Assembly (NCBI GenBank): GCA_016185945.1
Contig: JACPMR010000012.1
Coordinates: 90,385-154,384 of the forward strand
DNA: 64,000 bases
Direction of reading: 5' to 3'
Origin: Candidatus Woesearchaeota archaeon
Lineage (GTDB): Archaea; Nanobdellota; Nanobdellia; Woesearchaeales; GW2011-AR4
This document shows positions 35,167 to 43,351 of this stretch, one piece after another. The position numbers were made by a program, and so were the translations under genes. The notes beneath the pieces were generated by a model. The model saw only the letters and a program-made list of their open reading frames with translations, was not told where the DNA came from and did not search any database. How positions within the stretch are numbered: the stretch's first letter is position 1; each line of letters begins with the position of its first letter.

Positions 35167-35952
35167 ATGGCAGTAGAAGATGCGTTAAAGAAAGCACTAA
35201 GTGACGCTAGTGTACTGAATTCTGTCCGAACTATTTTCAAAGACATAGACTCAAAAGGTTTTTTGATACATGTAGCTAATGATGGTACTGTAACGTATGG
35301 TTCTCCAATACACTATGAACCTTCTCGAATAGCTTCTAGATATCACAGCTTGGTATATGAAGCAATGCGTGGTATGTTTGCTAATCCTGAAAAAGAATTG
35401 ACTTCTAATCCAGAGTTAAGGCTATTAGCACTTCTTGCTGAAAAGATAAGACCTGATACTTTTTTCGAATTTTGTAAATATTTGTGGGCTTATGAATCTG
35501 GCAATAACAAAAGAGTTGACAAATCAGGAACATTATTTTTATCAAAATGGTTGCCTCCCCTAGTAACTGAAGTTTTGGTAGAGTATGTAACGGAATTTTT
35601 TGGCGGGAAACCAGTTCTTGAGCATATGTTAGAGGGTGCAAACCCATTAAGAAATTATCTAGTTTTAAATGAATTAACTGGCTATCATCCAAATGCCGTA
35701 TTAATCCAAGGCGAATTAAGGCAAAGGGACGGAAATCACGTAGGTATATATGGTGTAAAACAAGAAGCACCTAAAATGGAACCTGAAGAAGTTGCTGTTG
35801 TATCTACTTTAGATTCTCTTAGCCAGTTTTTTAATGTTGATATCCTCAAAAAACCCGAATTGTATAAAAGATTTAACGGCATCTTAGATTTAGGAAGGGG
35901 GGTTCTGCATTTAGATTCTGACATAGAAAAGCGTATTAATGGAATTCCTTAG
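35167..35952 (+). CDS. Hypothetical cytoplasmic protein
   Basis: This 261-residue protein has no recognisable domain, signal peptide or membrane helix. It is a mixed helix/strand protein with a repeated YHSLVYEAMRGMFANPE and EFCKYLWAYESGNNKRVDKS that I cannot assign. A TATA box (AAATTTATAAAT) is ~27 bases before the ATG, so the start is well supported. It is likely monocistronic. Confidence 0.65.
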   Translation: MAVEDALKKALSDASVLNSVRTIFKDIDSKGFLIHVANDGTVTYGSPIHYEPSRIASRYHSLVYEAMRGMFANPEKELTSNPELRLLALLAEKIRPDTFFEFCKYLWAYESGNNKRVDKSGTLFLSKWLPPLVTEVLVEYVTEFFGGKPVLEHMLEGANPLRNYLVLNELTGYHPNAVLIQGELRQRDGNHVGIYGVKQEAPKMEPEEVAVVSTLDSLSQFFNVDILKKPELYKRFNGILDLGRGVLHLDSDIEKRINGIP

Positions 35953-36019
35953 TTCTTCTAAAGTTACCATTATAAAATAACAAAAAATTTAAATAGTGGC
36001 ATATTTTCGCATAATTAAT

Positions 36020-37090
36020 ATGGTAAAAGCTAATTATATTTTGCTGTTGTCAATCTTTGTAATATTCCTAGTTTTAATGAGTTCTGCTTATGCAGCAAGG
36101 CAGGCATTAAGCTTTTCTGATGTTGATGTTAAGGTTGGAGGCAAAACCTCGAAAAACTTGAGGCATGGAGAAACAATAGACGATGAGGCGGAGCCAGGCG
36201 ACACAATAGAGTTCAAGATTGAGGTTAAGAGCAATTATACAAGTGAAGAAGATTTGGAAATAGAGGATATAACAGTTGAGGTTACAATTGAAGAGATTGA
36301 TGATGGCGACGACTTAGACGAGGAGTCTGCAGAATTTGACTTGGATCCAGGTGACGACAAGAGAGTGACTTTAAAGTTCCAAGTGCCTATAGAGGTTGAA
36401 GAGGACACTTTTGACGTTTTGATAAAGGCAGAAGGCGATGACGAGAACGGCACAGACCAAAAGGTTGAAATGAAGCTAAAGCTGGATGTCGAGAAGAAGA
36501 GTCATCTTCTTAAAATAACAAGAGCATCGTTAAGCCCTGCAGAAGTTTCATGTAACAGAAGAAATGTGCAGCTTGCAACTATCGTAATAAACATAGGCAA
36601 CGAGGACGAGGAAGACGTCAAAGTACAGGTCTTGAACTCTGATTTGGGAGTTGATTTGAGTCAAGACGTTGAAGAACTGACAGCAGAGCCAAACGAGGAG
36701 GAAAGCAGATTTTCAAATGTATACTCATTTAGCGTGCCTAATGATGCAGAAGCAGGCAGCTACCCTATGACTTTCAGAGTTTTATACGACAATGACAGGA
36801 GAAAGGCTGAGGAATCGCCGACATTGACGGTGAGTGACTGTGCAACTGCGAAGCAAGCAGAAGAGGAAGAAACAGGAGAAGAGGAAGGTGAGGTAACTGT
36901 TATAACTCCTCCTATAACGGGCAGGACAACCACAGAAACGGGCAGAGAAGAAGTGCCGCCTGGAACAACTGTAACACAGGAAAGCTTCCTGAAGAGCAAT
37001 GCTTTTGTTGTAGGCGTTATAGTGGCAGAGGTTATTCTTGTATTAATAGGTATTGTTTTAGTAGTAAGCTTGTTTAGGAGAAGAAGCTAA
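36020..37090 (+). CDS. Secreted acidic protein with C-terminal membrane anchor
   Basis: This 356-residue protein has a signal peptide (MVKANYILLLSIFVIFLVLM SSAYAA in two parts), two Ig-like/CARDB-like beta domains rich in Asp and Glu, an acidic linker with PPITGRTTTETG, and a C-terminal membrane helix ending FRRRS. It is exported and anchored. A GTG eight codons earlier opens the frame, but a TATA-like AAAATTTAAATA ~35 bases before the ATG favours the ATG. Function unknown; high acidity suggests a cation-binding envelope protein. Confidence 0.75.
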   Translation: MVKANYILLLSIFVIFLVLMSSAYAARQALSFSDVDVKVGGKTSKNLRHGETIDDEAEPGDTIEFKIEVKSNYTSEEDLEIEDITVEVTIEEIDDGDDLDEESAEFDLDPGDDKRVTLKFQVPIEVEEDTFDVLIKAEGDDENGTDQKVEMKLKLDVEKKSHLLKITRASLSPAEVSCNRRNVQLATIVINIGNEDEEDVKVQVLNSDLGVDLSQDVEELTAEPNEEESRFSNVYSFSVPNDAEAGSYPMTFRVLYDNDRRKAEESPTLTVSDCATAKQAEEEETGEEEGEVTVITPPITGRTTTETGREEVPPGTTVTQESFLKSNAFVVGVIVAEVILVLIGIVLVVSLFRRRS

Positions 37091-37201
37091 TTTTTTTATA
37101 TTTATTTAGATTTCTAAATTACTCACTTCCTTATATAACCCCCTTCAAGTAGTTACATATCGAAACCTTTAAATACAGGTATTTAATACTTTGAATAAGA
37201 A

Positions 37202-37972
37202 ATGAAACAGGAAACCAAGTTTTTGATGGATTTGAAGAAGCACTTCAAATTGAATATATATGAGGTTAAGATATGGACTGCTTTGCTGAGCAGAGGAATT
37301 GCGTCTGCAGGCGAATTGGCAGATATTTCGGGCGTGCCAAGAAGCAGGTGTTATGACGTTCTTGAAACTTTGGAGAAGAAGGGATTCATTATAATGAAGA
37401 TTGGAAAGCCGATAAAGTACCTGGCTGTAAAGCCGGAAATCATACTTGAAAGGGTAAAAAGGAATGTAGTGGAAGAGGCAAATGACTTGGTGTCTCAGTA
37501 CGAAAGCATAAAGGAAACAGAGGAGTTCAAGGAGCTGGAATTGCTGCACAAGACAGGCGTGCAGCACGTTGACATCTCAAGCATTTCAAAATCGGTTGTC
37601 GGAAGAACGGCAATTAACAGGTATATAAAAGACATGCTTGCAAAAGCCAAATCAAGCGTTGTCATAGTATCCAATCAGGAACATGTAGAAAGGCATGGAA
37701 AGTTGCTGAAAAACTTTATGCCTAGTTTTGCAAGGAAAAGCATTAAGGCGAAATTATACGCCCCTTATAACAAGTCAGTAAGCAAGAAACTGCAGAATAT
37801 AGAGCATGTAGAGTACAACGCAAACTCTAGCTTTGTAAGCGTTGACGGCAAGGAAATGCTTTTCATGGTTTCCAATGCAAATGTCTCTCCTGACTTTGAG
37901 GTTGCAGTCTGGATTGACAGTCCGTTCTTTGTTAATGCTGTTAATGTTCTTTTTGAAGAGAGTTTGAAGTGA
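37202..37972 (+). CDS. TrmB-type transcriptional regulator
   Basis: This 256-residue regulator has an N-terminal winged helix of the TrmB family (VKIWTALLSRGIASAGELAD then ISGVPRSRCYDVLETLEKKG), a short coiled coil, and a C-terminal domain with RTAINRYIKDMLAKAKSSVV and SVDGKEMLFMVSN. This PLD-like sensor is usual for TrmB proteins that respond to sugars or other metabolites. BRE/TATA (CGAAACCTTTAAATAC) is ~38 bases before the ATG. No obvious operon partner; the target is unknown. Confidence 0.85.
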   Translation: MKQETKFLMDLKKHFKLNIYEVKIWTALLSRGIASAGELADISGVPRSRCYDVLETLEKKGFIIMKIGKPIKYLAVKPEIILERVKRNVVEEANDLVSQYESIKETEEFKELELLHKTGVQHVDISSISKSVVGRTAINRYIKDMLAKAKSSVVIVSNQEHVERHGKLLKNFMPSFARKSIKAKLYAPYNKSVSKKLQNIEHVEYNANSSFVSVDGKEMLFMVSNANVSPDFEVAVWIDSPFFVNAVNVLFEESLK

Positions 37973-38001
37973 TTTTATAGTTTTTACATTCACTAATAAA
38001 A

Positions 38002-38445
38002 ATGAACACCATCCCTATTGAAAGAGAACCACAAAGATTGAGGCATACAGTTCTTGCTGTCGATGATGATAGATTAATTTTAGACGTTTACGTTATAATT
38101 TTAGCTGGAGACTATAAGTTAATTCCAAGAATAAGTCCGCGTGAGGCATTGGATCTTGTGAAAGGTGGTGCGTCTATCGATTTGATAATATCTGACCTGG
38201 ACATGGGCGAAATGACTGGTGTTGAATTATTGCAGGCAGTTCATGAATTCGAGGTTAGAAGTGGAAGAACACACACTAAAAAAATATTAACAACGTCACA
38301 AAGCGAAACAGCGGTTAGAGAAGCATTAGATTATTTAAGAAGCAACGGGGTTGAAGTTCATTATTTCCGCAAATCTCCCTATTCAACAAGTAAGGACGAA
38401 TTGCCAAGACTCATCGCACAATTGATAAGCCAGAGAGAGGCATAA
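38002..38445 (+). CDS. Stand-alone response regulator receiver domain
   Basis: This 147-residue protein is a single CheY-like receiver: acidic pair DDD in VLAVDDDRLILDVY, phospho-acceptor Asp in LIISDLDMGEMTGVELL, a conserved Ser/Thr (ILTTSQSE) and Lys in YFRKSPYS. There is no output domain. No histidine kinase is seen in the window. It follows the TrmB gene by 29 bases and may be co-transcribed with it. Two-component proteins are uncommon in reduced archaeal genomes. Confidence 0.85.
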   Translation: MNTIPIEREPQRLRHTVLAVDDDRLILDVYVIILAGDYKLIPRISPREALDLVKGGASIDLIISDLDMGEMTGVELLQAVHEFEVRSGRTHTKKILTTSQSETAVREALDYLRSNGVEVHYFRKSPYSTSKDELPRLIAQLISQREA

Positions 38446-38526
38446 GCGTTTCAAAATCAAACAACCACAACATTTAAATACTACCTCGATATCATAGCTG
38501 TTAAGGAACTTCTTAAGGTTTTAAGG

Positions 38527-39165
38527 ATGAATAATACAGAGACGAAAACAGGCACGACAACTATAGGCTTAGTCTGCAAAGACGGCTTAGTCTTGGCAGC
38601 AGACAAAAGAGCCACATCAGGATACTTGATTTCCTACAAGAAGTTTGACAAGATAATCAACATAACAGACAGCATTGCAGTCACAGTTGCAGGCACTGTC
38701 TCTGATGTGCAATTATTAACAAAATACCTAAAGGCAGAGCTCAAGCTGAAAGATATAAGAACTGGCAGGGAGACTAGTGTCAGAGAAGCAGCAAACTTAT
38801 TGGCAAACTTTGTCTACAGCAACATAAGAAAATTCAGCTTAATACCTGGAATTTCCCATTTCATAGTTGGCGGAAAAGACTCTGCTGGATTCCACATGTA
38901 CGATTTGAGTCCAGACGGCTCAATTGTCGAAGTTGATGATTACATTTCTTCCGGCTCCGGCTCTGTAATGGCATTTGGAGTTTTAGAAACTTTGTATAAA
39001 AAGGGCTTATCGGTAGAAGAAGGGGTAAAGCTTGCTGCAAAGGGCATCAACGCAGCTGTCCAGCGAGATATAGCTTCTGGCAACGGCGTCGACATAGTAA
39101 CCATTACCAAAGACGGTGTTAAGAAAGTGTTTTCAAAGGAAATTGAGTACAGGATTGAGGCATAA
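38527..39165 (+). CDS. psmB: Proteasome beta subunit
   Basis: This 212-residue protein is the catalytic subunit of the archaeal 20S proteasome. A short propeptide ends at MNNTETKTG, exposing the catalytic Thr (TTTIGLVC), and the conserved KRATSGYLI, SGSGS and NGVDIVTIT are present. Thr, Asp and Lys catalytic residues are visible. TATA-like ATTTAAATAC lies ~55 bases upstream, and TTAAGGAACTTCTTAAGG just before the ATG is partly palindromic. Repeat element H and the aCPSF1 gene follow. Confidence 0.96.
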   Translation: MNNTETKTGTTTIGLVCKDGLVLAADKRATSGYLISYKKFDKIINITDSIAVTVAGTVSDVQLLTKYLKAELKLKDIRTGRETSVREAANLLANFVYSNIRKFSLIPGISHFIVGGKDSAGFHMYDLSPDGSIVEVDDYISSGSGSVMAFGVLETLYKKGLSVEEGVKLAAKGINAAVQRDIASGNGVDIVTITKDGVKKVFSKEIEYRIEA

Positions 39166-39245
39166 AATTTTCTGGCAATATTTTTGGTTTGGAATTTTAA
39201 AGCAAATAACAAATTCAAACAAAAATAGAACATCGATAAAAATCC

Positions 39246-39260
39246 TTCAATCCCGAGAGC
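39246..39260 (-). repeat. Solo right end of a palindromic element
   Basis: The sequence TTCAATCCCGAGAGC is the exact reverse complement of the right end of copies A and F (GCTCTCGGGATTGAA). It has no other module attached and lies about 40 bases from copy H. It appears to be the remnant of a deleted element. Confidence 0.65.
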
Positions 39261-39298
39261 AATTTTTTGGATTCAAATAAACAATAAATAAAATTCAA

Positions 39299-39441
39299 CA
39301 ATCACTAGAGCTTCCTTTGGAAGCATGGTGAAAAAGGAGACCTGCTTTTGCTGTTGCACTTTATGGAATAATCAGATAGTGCCAAAAGAACTGCGGGGCA
39401 CCCATATTAAGTGTACTGTTATTGGGTCGCCATAGTGATTG
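39299..39441 (-). repeat. Palindromic intergenic element, copy H
   Basis: Terminal CAATCACTA (39299-39307) and TAGTGATTG (39433-39441) form a perfect 9-bp inverted repeat, extended by AAAAT/ATTTT outside. On the minus strand it reads GGCGACCC...GGGTGCC (module 1), GGCACTATC...AAAGTGC (module 2), then AAGCAGGTCTCCTTTTTCACC...AAAGGAAGCTC (module 3). It lies between psmB and the aCPSF1 gene, antisense to both. Together with the solo end it explains most of 39166-39508. Confidence 0.83.
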
Positions 39442-39508
39442 ATTTTAAGTTATGATTAAAAATCTTTAACAAATCGAATAATAAATTTAAAATTAAAAAT
39501 TTCTTAAA

Positions 39509-41401
39509 ATGGGAGACATAGTTAAGGAAATTCTGAAGAATTTGCCGGAAAACAGGATTAGTGACGTGAATTTTGAAGGCGCCAATATAGTCCTATATAC
39601 AAAAGACAAGGACTTTTTCTTGAACAATAACGGCATAATAAAGAGGATAGTTGATGATATCAAGAAAAGAGTGGAGCTAAGGCCTGACCCGAGCATAACA
39701 ATGGAGATGGAAGAGGCAGAGAAGATAATACGCTCAATTATTCCGGAAGAGGCAGGCATTGACCAAGTTATTTTTGATGCTCAAAGAAGCAGAGTCATTA
39801 TTGAAGCAGACAAGCCGGGGCTTGCAATAGGCAAACAAGGCAGCATTTTAAGGGACATAAGAACACAAACATTCTGGGTGCCTTTAATCAGGAGAAAGCC
39901 GGCAATAAAGTCAAAGCTAATCGAGAATATAAGGGCTGTTTTGTACCAGCACAGCGATTACAGGAGAAAATTTTTGGATAAAGTAGGACACAGGATTTAT
40001 GACGGCTGGAGAAGGGAAAAGAAGAATGAGTGGATAAGGATGACCTATCTCGGCTCAGGCAGGCAGGTTGGAAGAAGCTGCATATTTTTGCAGACGCCTG
40101 AATCAAGAGTTTTGCTTGACTGCGGCATTAACGTTGCATCTCCTGACAAGCCATACCCTTATCTTGACGCTCCAGAATTCAATATAAACGAGCTTGACGC
40201 TGTCATTTTAAGCCATGCGCATATAGACCATTGTGGCTTTATCCCTTACTTGTTCAAGTACGGCTACAAAGGGCCTGTTTATTGCACAGAGCCAAGCAGA
40301 GATGTTGCTGCACTGCTTTTGCTGGATTACATCAAGATACAAAGGGCAGACGGGCAGGAGCCGATATTCACATCTGAAGAGATTAAGGAGATGGTAAAGC
40401 ATACCATAACTCTTGAATATGATGAAGTAAGCGATGTAACCCCTGATGTAAGAATCACTCTTTACAATGCTGGACATATTTTAGGAAGTGCGATGGTTCA
40501 TTTGCATGTTGGAAATGGATTGCACAACATACTTTACAGCGGCGACCAGAAATACGGCAGGACATTGCTGCTTGAGCCGGCTGTCACCATGTTCCCTCGT
40601 CTTGAAACATTGATGCTTGAGGCAACCTATGGTGGAAAGGAAAACGTAATGCCCCACAGGCAGGAGACAGACGAGGAATTGATGAACATAATAAAGGAAA
40701 CAACTGGAAGGGGCGGCAAAGTTCTGATTCCAACCCTTGGAGTTGGAAGAGCCCAGGAAGTGATGCTTGCAATCGAGCAGATGGTAAGGGAAGGCAGAAT
40801 GCCGAATGTGCCTGTCTTTATCGACGGGATGGTTTGGGACGTTACAGCAATCCACACAGCTTATCCCGAATACTTAAACAATTCTATAAGGAAGCTGATT
40901 TTCCACAAGGACCAGAACCCCTTCCTGCACGAAATTTTCAAAAGGGTTGGCTCGCAGCAGGAAAGAATGCAGGTTATAGAAGAAACAGGATCTTGCGTTG
41001 TGCTTGCAACATCTGGAATGCTTACAGGCGGGCCTTCAGTTGAATATTTAAAGCATTTGTGTGACAATCCAAAAAATGCAATCGGATTTGTAAATTATCA
41101 AGGCGAAGGCTCAATGGGGAGAAGAATACAGGTTGGGGAGAGGGAATTCACTTTCTCTAATGGAGGCAAACCCGAAGTCCTGCAGATTAAGATGCAAGTG
41201 CATACAGTTGAGGGATTTTCAGGGCACTCTTCACGAAACCAGTTGATGAATTTTGTTGCCAAATGCGAGCCAAGGCCCAAGAAAGTAATTGTCAATCACG
41301 GCGAAAACTCAAGATGCCTTGATTTAGCGAGTTCTATACACAAAGGATTCAGGATAGAGACAGTTGCTCCGAGAAATTTGGAGACGGTGAGGGTGAAATA
41401 A
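39509..41401 (+). CDS. KH-domain beta-CASP ribonuclease (aCPSF1)
   Basis: This 630-residue archaeal cleavage factor processes and terminates transcripts. It has two N-terminal KH domains (GXXG as GKQG in GLAIGKQGSILRDI), then a metallo-beta-lactamase domain with HAHIDHCGF, YSGDQKYG and the beta-CASP domain, ending with GFSGHSSRNQL and VIVNHGE. Members cut at U-rich 3' ends and cause termination in archaea, so this enzyme could act at the T-rich flanks seen after many genes here. The name CPSF1 (also called FttA) rests on the whole-chain match. Confidence 0.95.
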   Translation: MGDIVKEILKNLPENRISDVNFEGANIVLYTKDKDFFLNNNGIIKRIVDDIKKRVELRPDPSITMEMEEAEKIIRSIIPEEAGIDQVIFDAQRSRVIIEADKPGLAIGKQGSILRDIRTQTFWVPLIRRKPAIKSKLIENIRAVLYQHSDYRRKFLDKVGHRIYDGWRREKKNEWIRMTYLGSGRQVGRSCIFLQTPESRVLLDCGINVASPDKPYPYLDAPEFNINELDAVILSHAHIDHCGFIPYLFKYGYKGPVYCTEPSRDVAALLLLDYIKIQRADGQEPIFTSEEIKEMVKHTITLEYDEVSDVTPDVRITLYNAGHILGSAMVHLHVGNGLHNILYSGDQKYGRTLLLEPAVTMFPRLETLMLEATYGGKENVMPHRQETDEELMNIIKETTGRGGKVLIPTLGVGRAQEVMLAIEQMVREGRMPNVPVFIDGMVWDVTAIHTAYPEYLNNSIRKLIFHKDQNPFLHEIFKRVGSQQERMQVIEETGSCVVLATSGMLTGGPSVEYLKHLCDNPKNAIGFVNYQGEGSMGRRIQVGEREFTFSNGGKPEVLQIKMQVHTVEGFSGHSSRNQLMNFVAKCEPRPKKVIVNHGENSRCLDLASSIHKGFRIETVAPRNLETVRVK

Positions 41402-41410
41402 AATCTGATG

Positions 41411-42364
41411 TTAATTTCTTCTTTGTATCTTATCAAGCAAATAGCTCAATGAGTGTTCAAAAAGATGAAAAATATAGTTAGCATCCCTTTCCGTAATAAG
41501 TTGATTTTTTTCTCGATTGTGCGTAGGAATATCCGATAGATAGCTATAAAGAAAATTTCTTAAGGTTCCATCAATCAAATTAAACATTTTAGTGTCAATA
41601 AAACCTTTAGATTTTAATATTTCCAAACACGATTTAATTTTTTGATCTTCCGGGTTAATTCCAATAATCTTTACTAATTCTGGTAACATTTTTTCTAAAA
41701 TTACTCTCAAATCTACTAAGCCATCTTCTATATTGTTATTATTAATTTTGGAGTATGCCCTATCACTTAGGTCTGCCAATTCATTCAATTTTAACTGGCG
41801 AAGACCGTCACTTAAACCAAATTTAATCTGAGTCGATTTAGCGATAGGCTTTTTAATCTCTCTTGCATGTATAGCAGACATTGTATCGCTAATAAATTGG
41901 CAATTTTCACTTTCTATGTAAGAATATTTTTGTTCATTTATGTTAGTATCTCTTATTGACCCTTGCCCAAGTCTAATATAGCTAACTGGTTTAGATCTAG
42001 CTATAATTCCTAAACCTTCCTTTAACACTTTAATTTGTAGTTCCAAAATAAAAGGTATCTCTAAGCGTCTAGTTTGTAACCATTTCTGAAATTGGTAGTT
42101 TTTTATTTTTTCCTTATTTCCAAAGAATTTTAAGATTTTATAATTTAAAGGTAATTCAATATCTTCACCTACCAAGTGAAATCTCCAAGTAAAAAATTTG
42201 CTAGAGCCAAAAATATCAAAGTGTCCAAATTGTGACACGAATCCGTCTACATACAAATAATTCCTTAAGGTATTTTTTATTTTTTCAAAACTTTCTTTCA
42301 AATTTTTTTCGTCTAGAGGGACGTAGTACTCTCCTTCAAAAATGAGGTTTTGCGCTTTAATCAT
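41411..42364 (-). CDS. Hypothetical protein, possible HEPN/DUF4145-like C-terminus
   Basis: This 317-residue protein is A+T-rich compared with its neighbours and is not recognised. The N-terminal half is beta-rich (TWRFHLVGEDIELPLNYKIL), and the C-terminal half is helical with a pattern (LVDLRVILEKMLPELVKI, RDANYIFHLFEHSLSYLL) like HEPN or DUF4145-type domains in defence proteins. That resemblance is by eye and weak. It is convergent with the aCPSF1 gene and divergent from map. It may be a recent acquisition. Confidence 0.55.
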   Translation of the reverse strand: MIKAQNLIFEGEYYVPLDEKNLKESFEKIKNTLRNYLYVDGFVSQFGHFDIFGSSKFFTWRFHLVGEDIELPLNYKILKFFGNKEKIKNYQFQKWLQTRRLEIPFILELQIKVLKEGLGIIARSKPVSYIRLGQGSIRDTNINEQKYSYIESENCQFISDTMSAIHAREIKKPIAKSTQIKFGLSDGLRQLKLNELADLSDRAYSKINNNNIEDGLVDLRVILEKMLPELVKIIGINPEDQKIKSCLEILKSKGFIDTKMFNLIDGTLRNFLYSYLSDIPTHNREKNQLITERDANYIFHLFEHSLSYLLDKIQRRN

Positions 42365-42460
42365 TTTTTATGAGGATGGTCAAAATAATATAAATTTTAC
42401 GTTAAATTCTGAGTTGAAATCTCATAACCTTTAAATAAACTTCCTTATTTTTTCATCTTT

Positions 42461-43351
42461 ATGGACTCACAAACCAGGCAAAACTATATCAAGGCAGGCA
42501 GAATCTCTGCAGAAGTTCTGGAGTATGGGAAATCATTGATAAGAAAAGGAAACTCTTTGCTTGATGCAACTGAAAAAATAGAAGCTAAAATTTTTGAGCT
42601 GGGTGGAAAGCCAGCTTTTCCTGTGCAGATTTCCTGCAATGAGATTGCAGCACATTTCTGCCCTGAAGAAGACGACAAAATAATATTTGAGGAGCAGGTT
42701 GTAAGCTTGGACTTGGGAGTTCACGTGGATGGCGCAATCGGCGACAATGCTTATACAATTGATTTGTCAGGAAGTTACTTGGATTTAGTCAAGGCAGCGC
42801 AGAAAGCGCTTGAGGAGGCATTGAAAATTGTCAATGTCGGCACAGAACTGAGGGAAATTGGAAAAGTCATAAATGACACAATCAAAAGTTATGGCTACAA
42901 TCCTGTAAGAAACCTCTCAGGACACGGCTTGGATATTTACAATATTCACACAAAGCCGACAATACCCAACATCGACAATGGTGATAAAACAAACCTAGCC
43001 AAAAACATGGCATTTGCAGTTGAGCCTTTCTCAACAACCGGCTCTGGAGTTGTTTTTGAAAGCGGATTGCCAAGTGTGTTTATGCTGGAGAAGAAAAAGC
43101 CTGTTAGAAGCCCAGTTACAAGAGAAGTTTTAAAGGAAATTGAAGGCTATGAAGGACTGCCTTTTACCAAGAGATGGCTTACCAAGAAATTCGGTGCGAA
43201 AACAGATTTTGCATTAAGAGAACTTAGCCAGCTTAATATGATACATAAATTTCCGCCTTTGGTTGAAGTCAATAAAGGCATTGTAGCTCAGGCAGAGCAT
43301 TCTGTCTTGATTGATGACGAAGGAGAAGTTATTGTTTTGACTAAGGCTTGA
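42461..43351 (+). CDS. map: Methionine aminopeptidase, type II
   Basis: This 296-residue enzyme removes the initiator Met. Metal ligands are visible: Asp in LDLGVHVDGAIGDNAYTIDL, His in NLSGHGLDIYNIHTKPTIPN, Glu in MAFAVEPFSTTGSG and the final AEHSVLID. The insertion and length match archaeal type II enzymes. TATA (AACCTTTAAATAAAC) is ~30 bases before the ATG. Its 3' end overlaps the convergent hisS by 11 bases. Confidence 0.96.
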   Translation: MDSQTRQNYIKAGRISAEVLEYGKSLIRKGNSLLDATEKIEAKIFELGGKPAFPVQISCNEIAAHFCPEEDDKIIFEEQVVSLDLGVHVDGAIGDNAYTIDLSGSYLDLVKAAQKALEEALKIVNVGTELREIGKVINDTIKSYGYNPVRNLSGHGLDIYNIHTKPTIPNIDNGDKTNLAKNMAFAVEPFSTTGSGVVFESGLPSVFMLEKKKPVRSPVTREVLKEIEGYEGLPFTKRWLTKKFGAKTDFALRELSQLNMIHKFPPLVEVNKGIVAQAEHSVLIDDEGEVIVLTKA

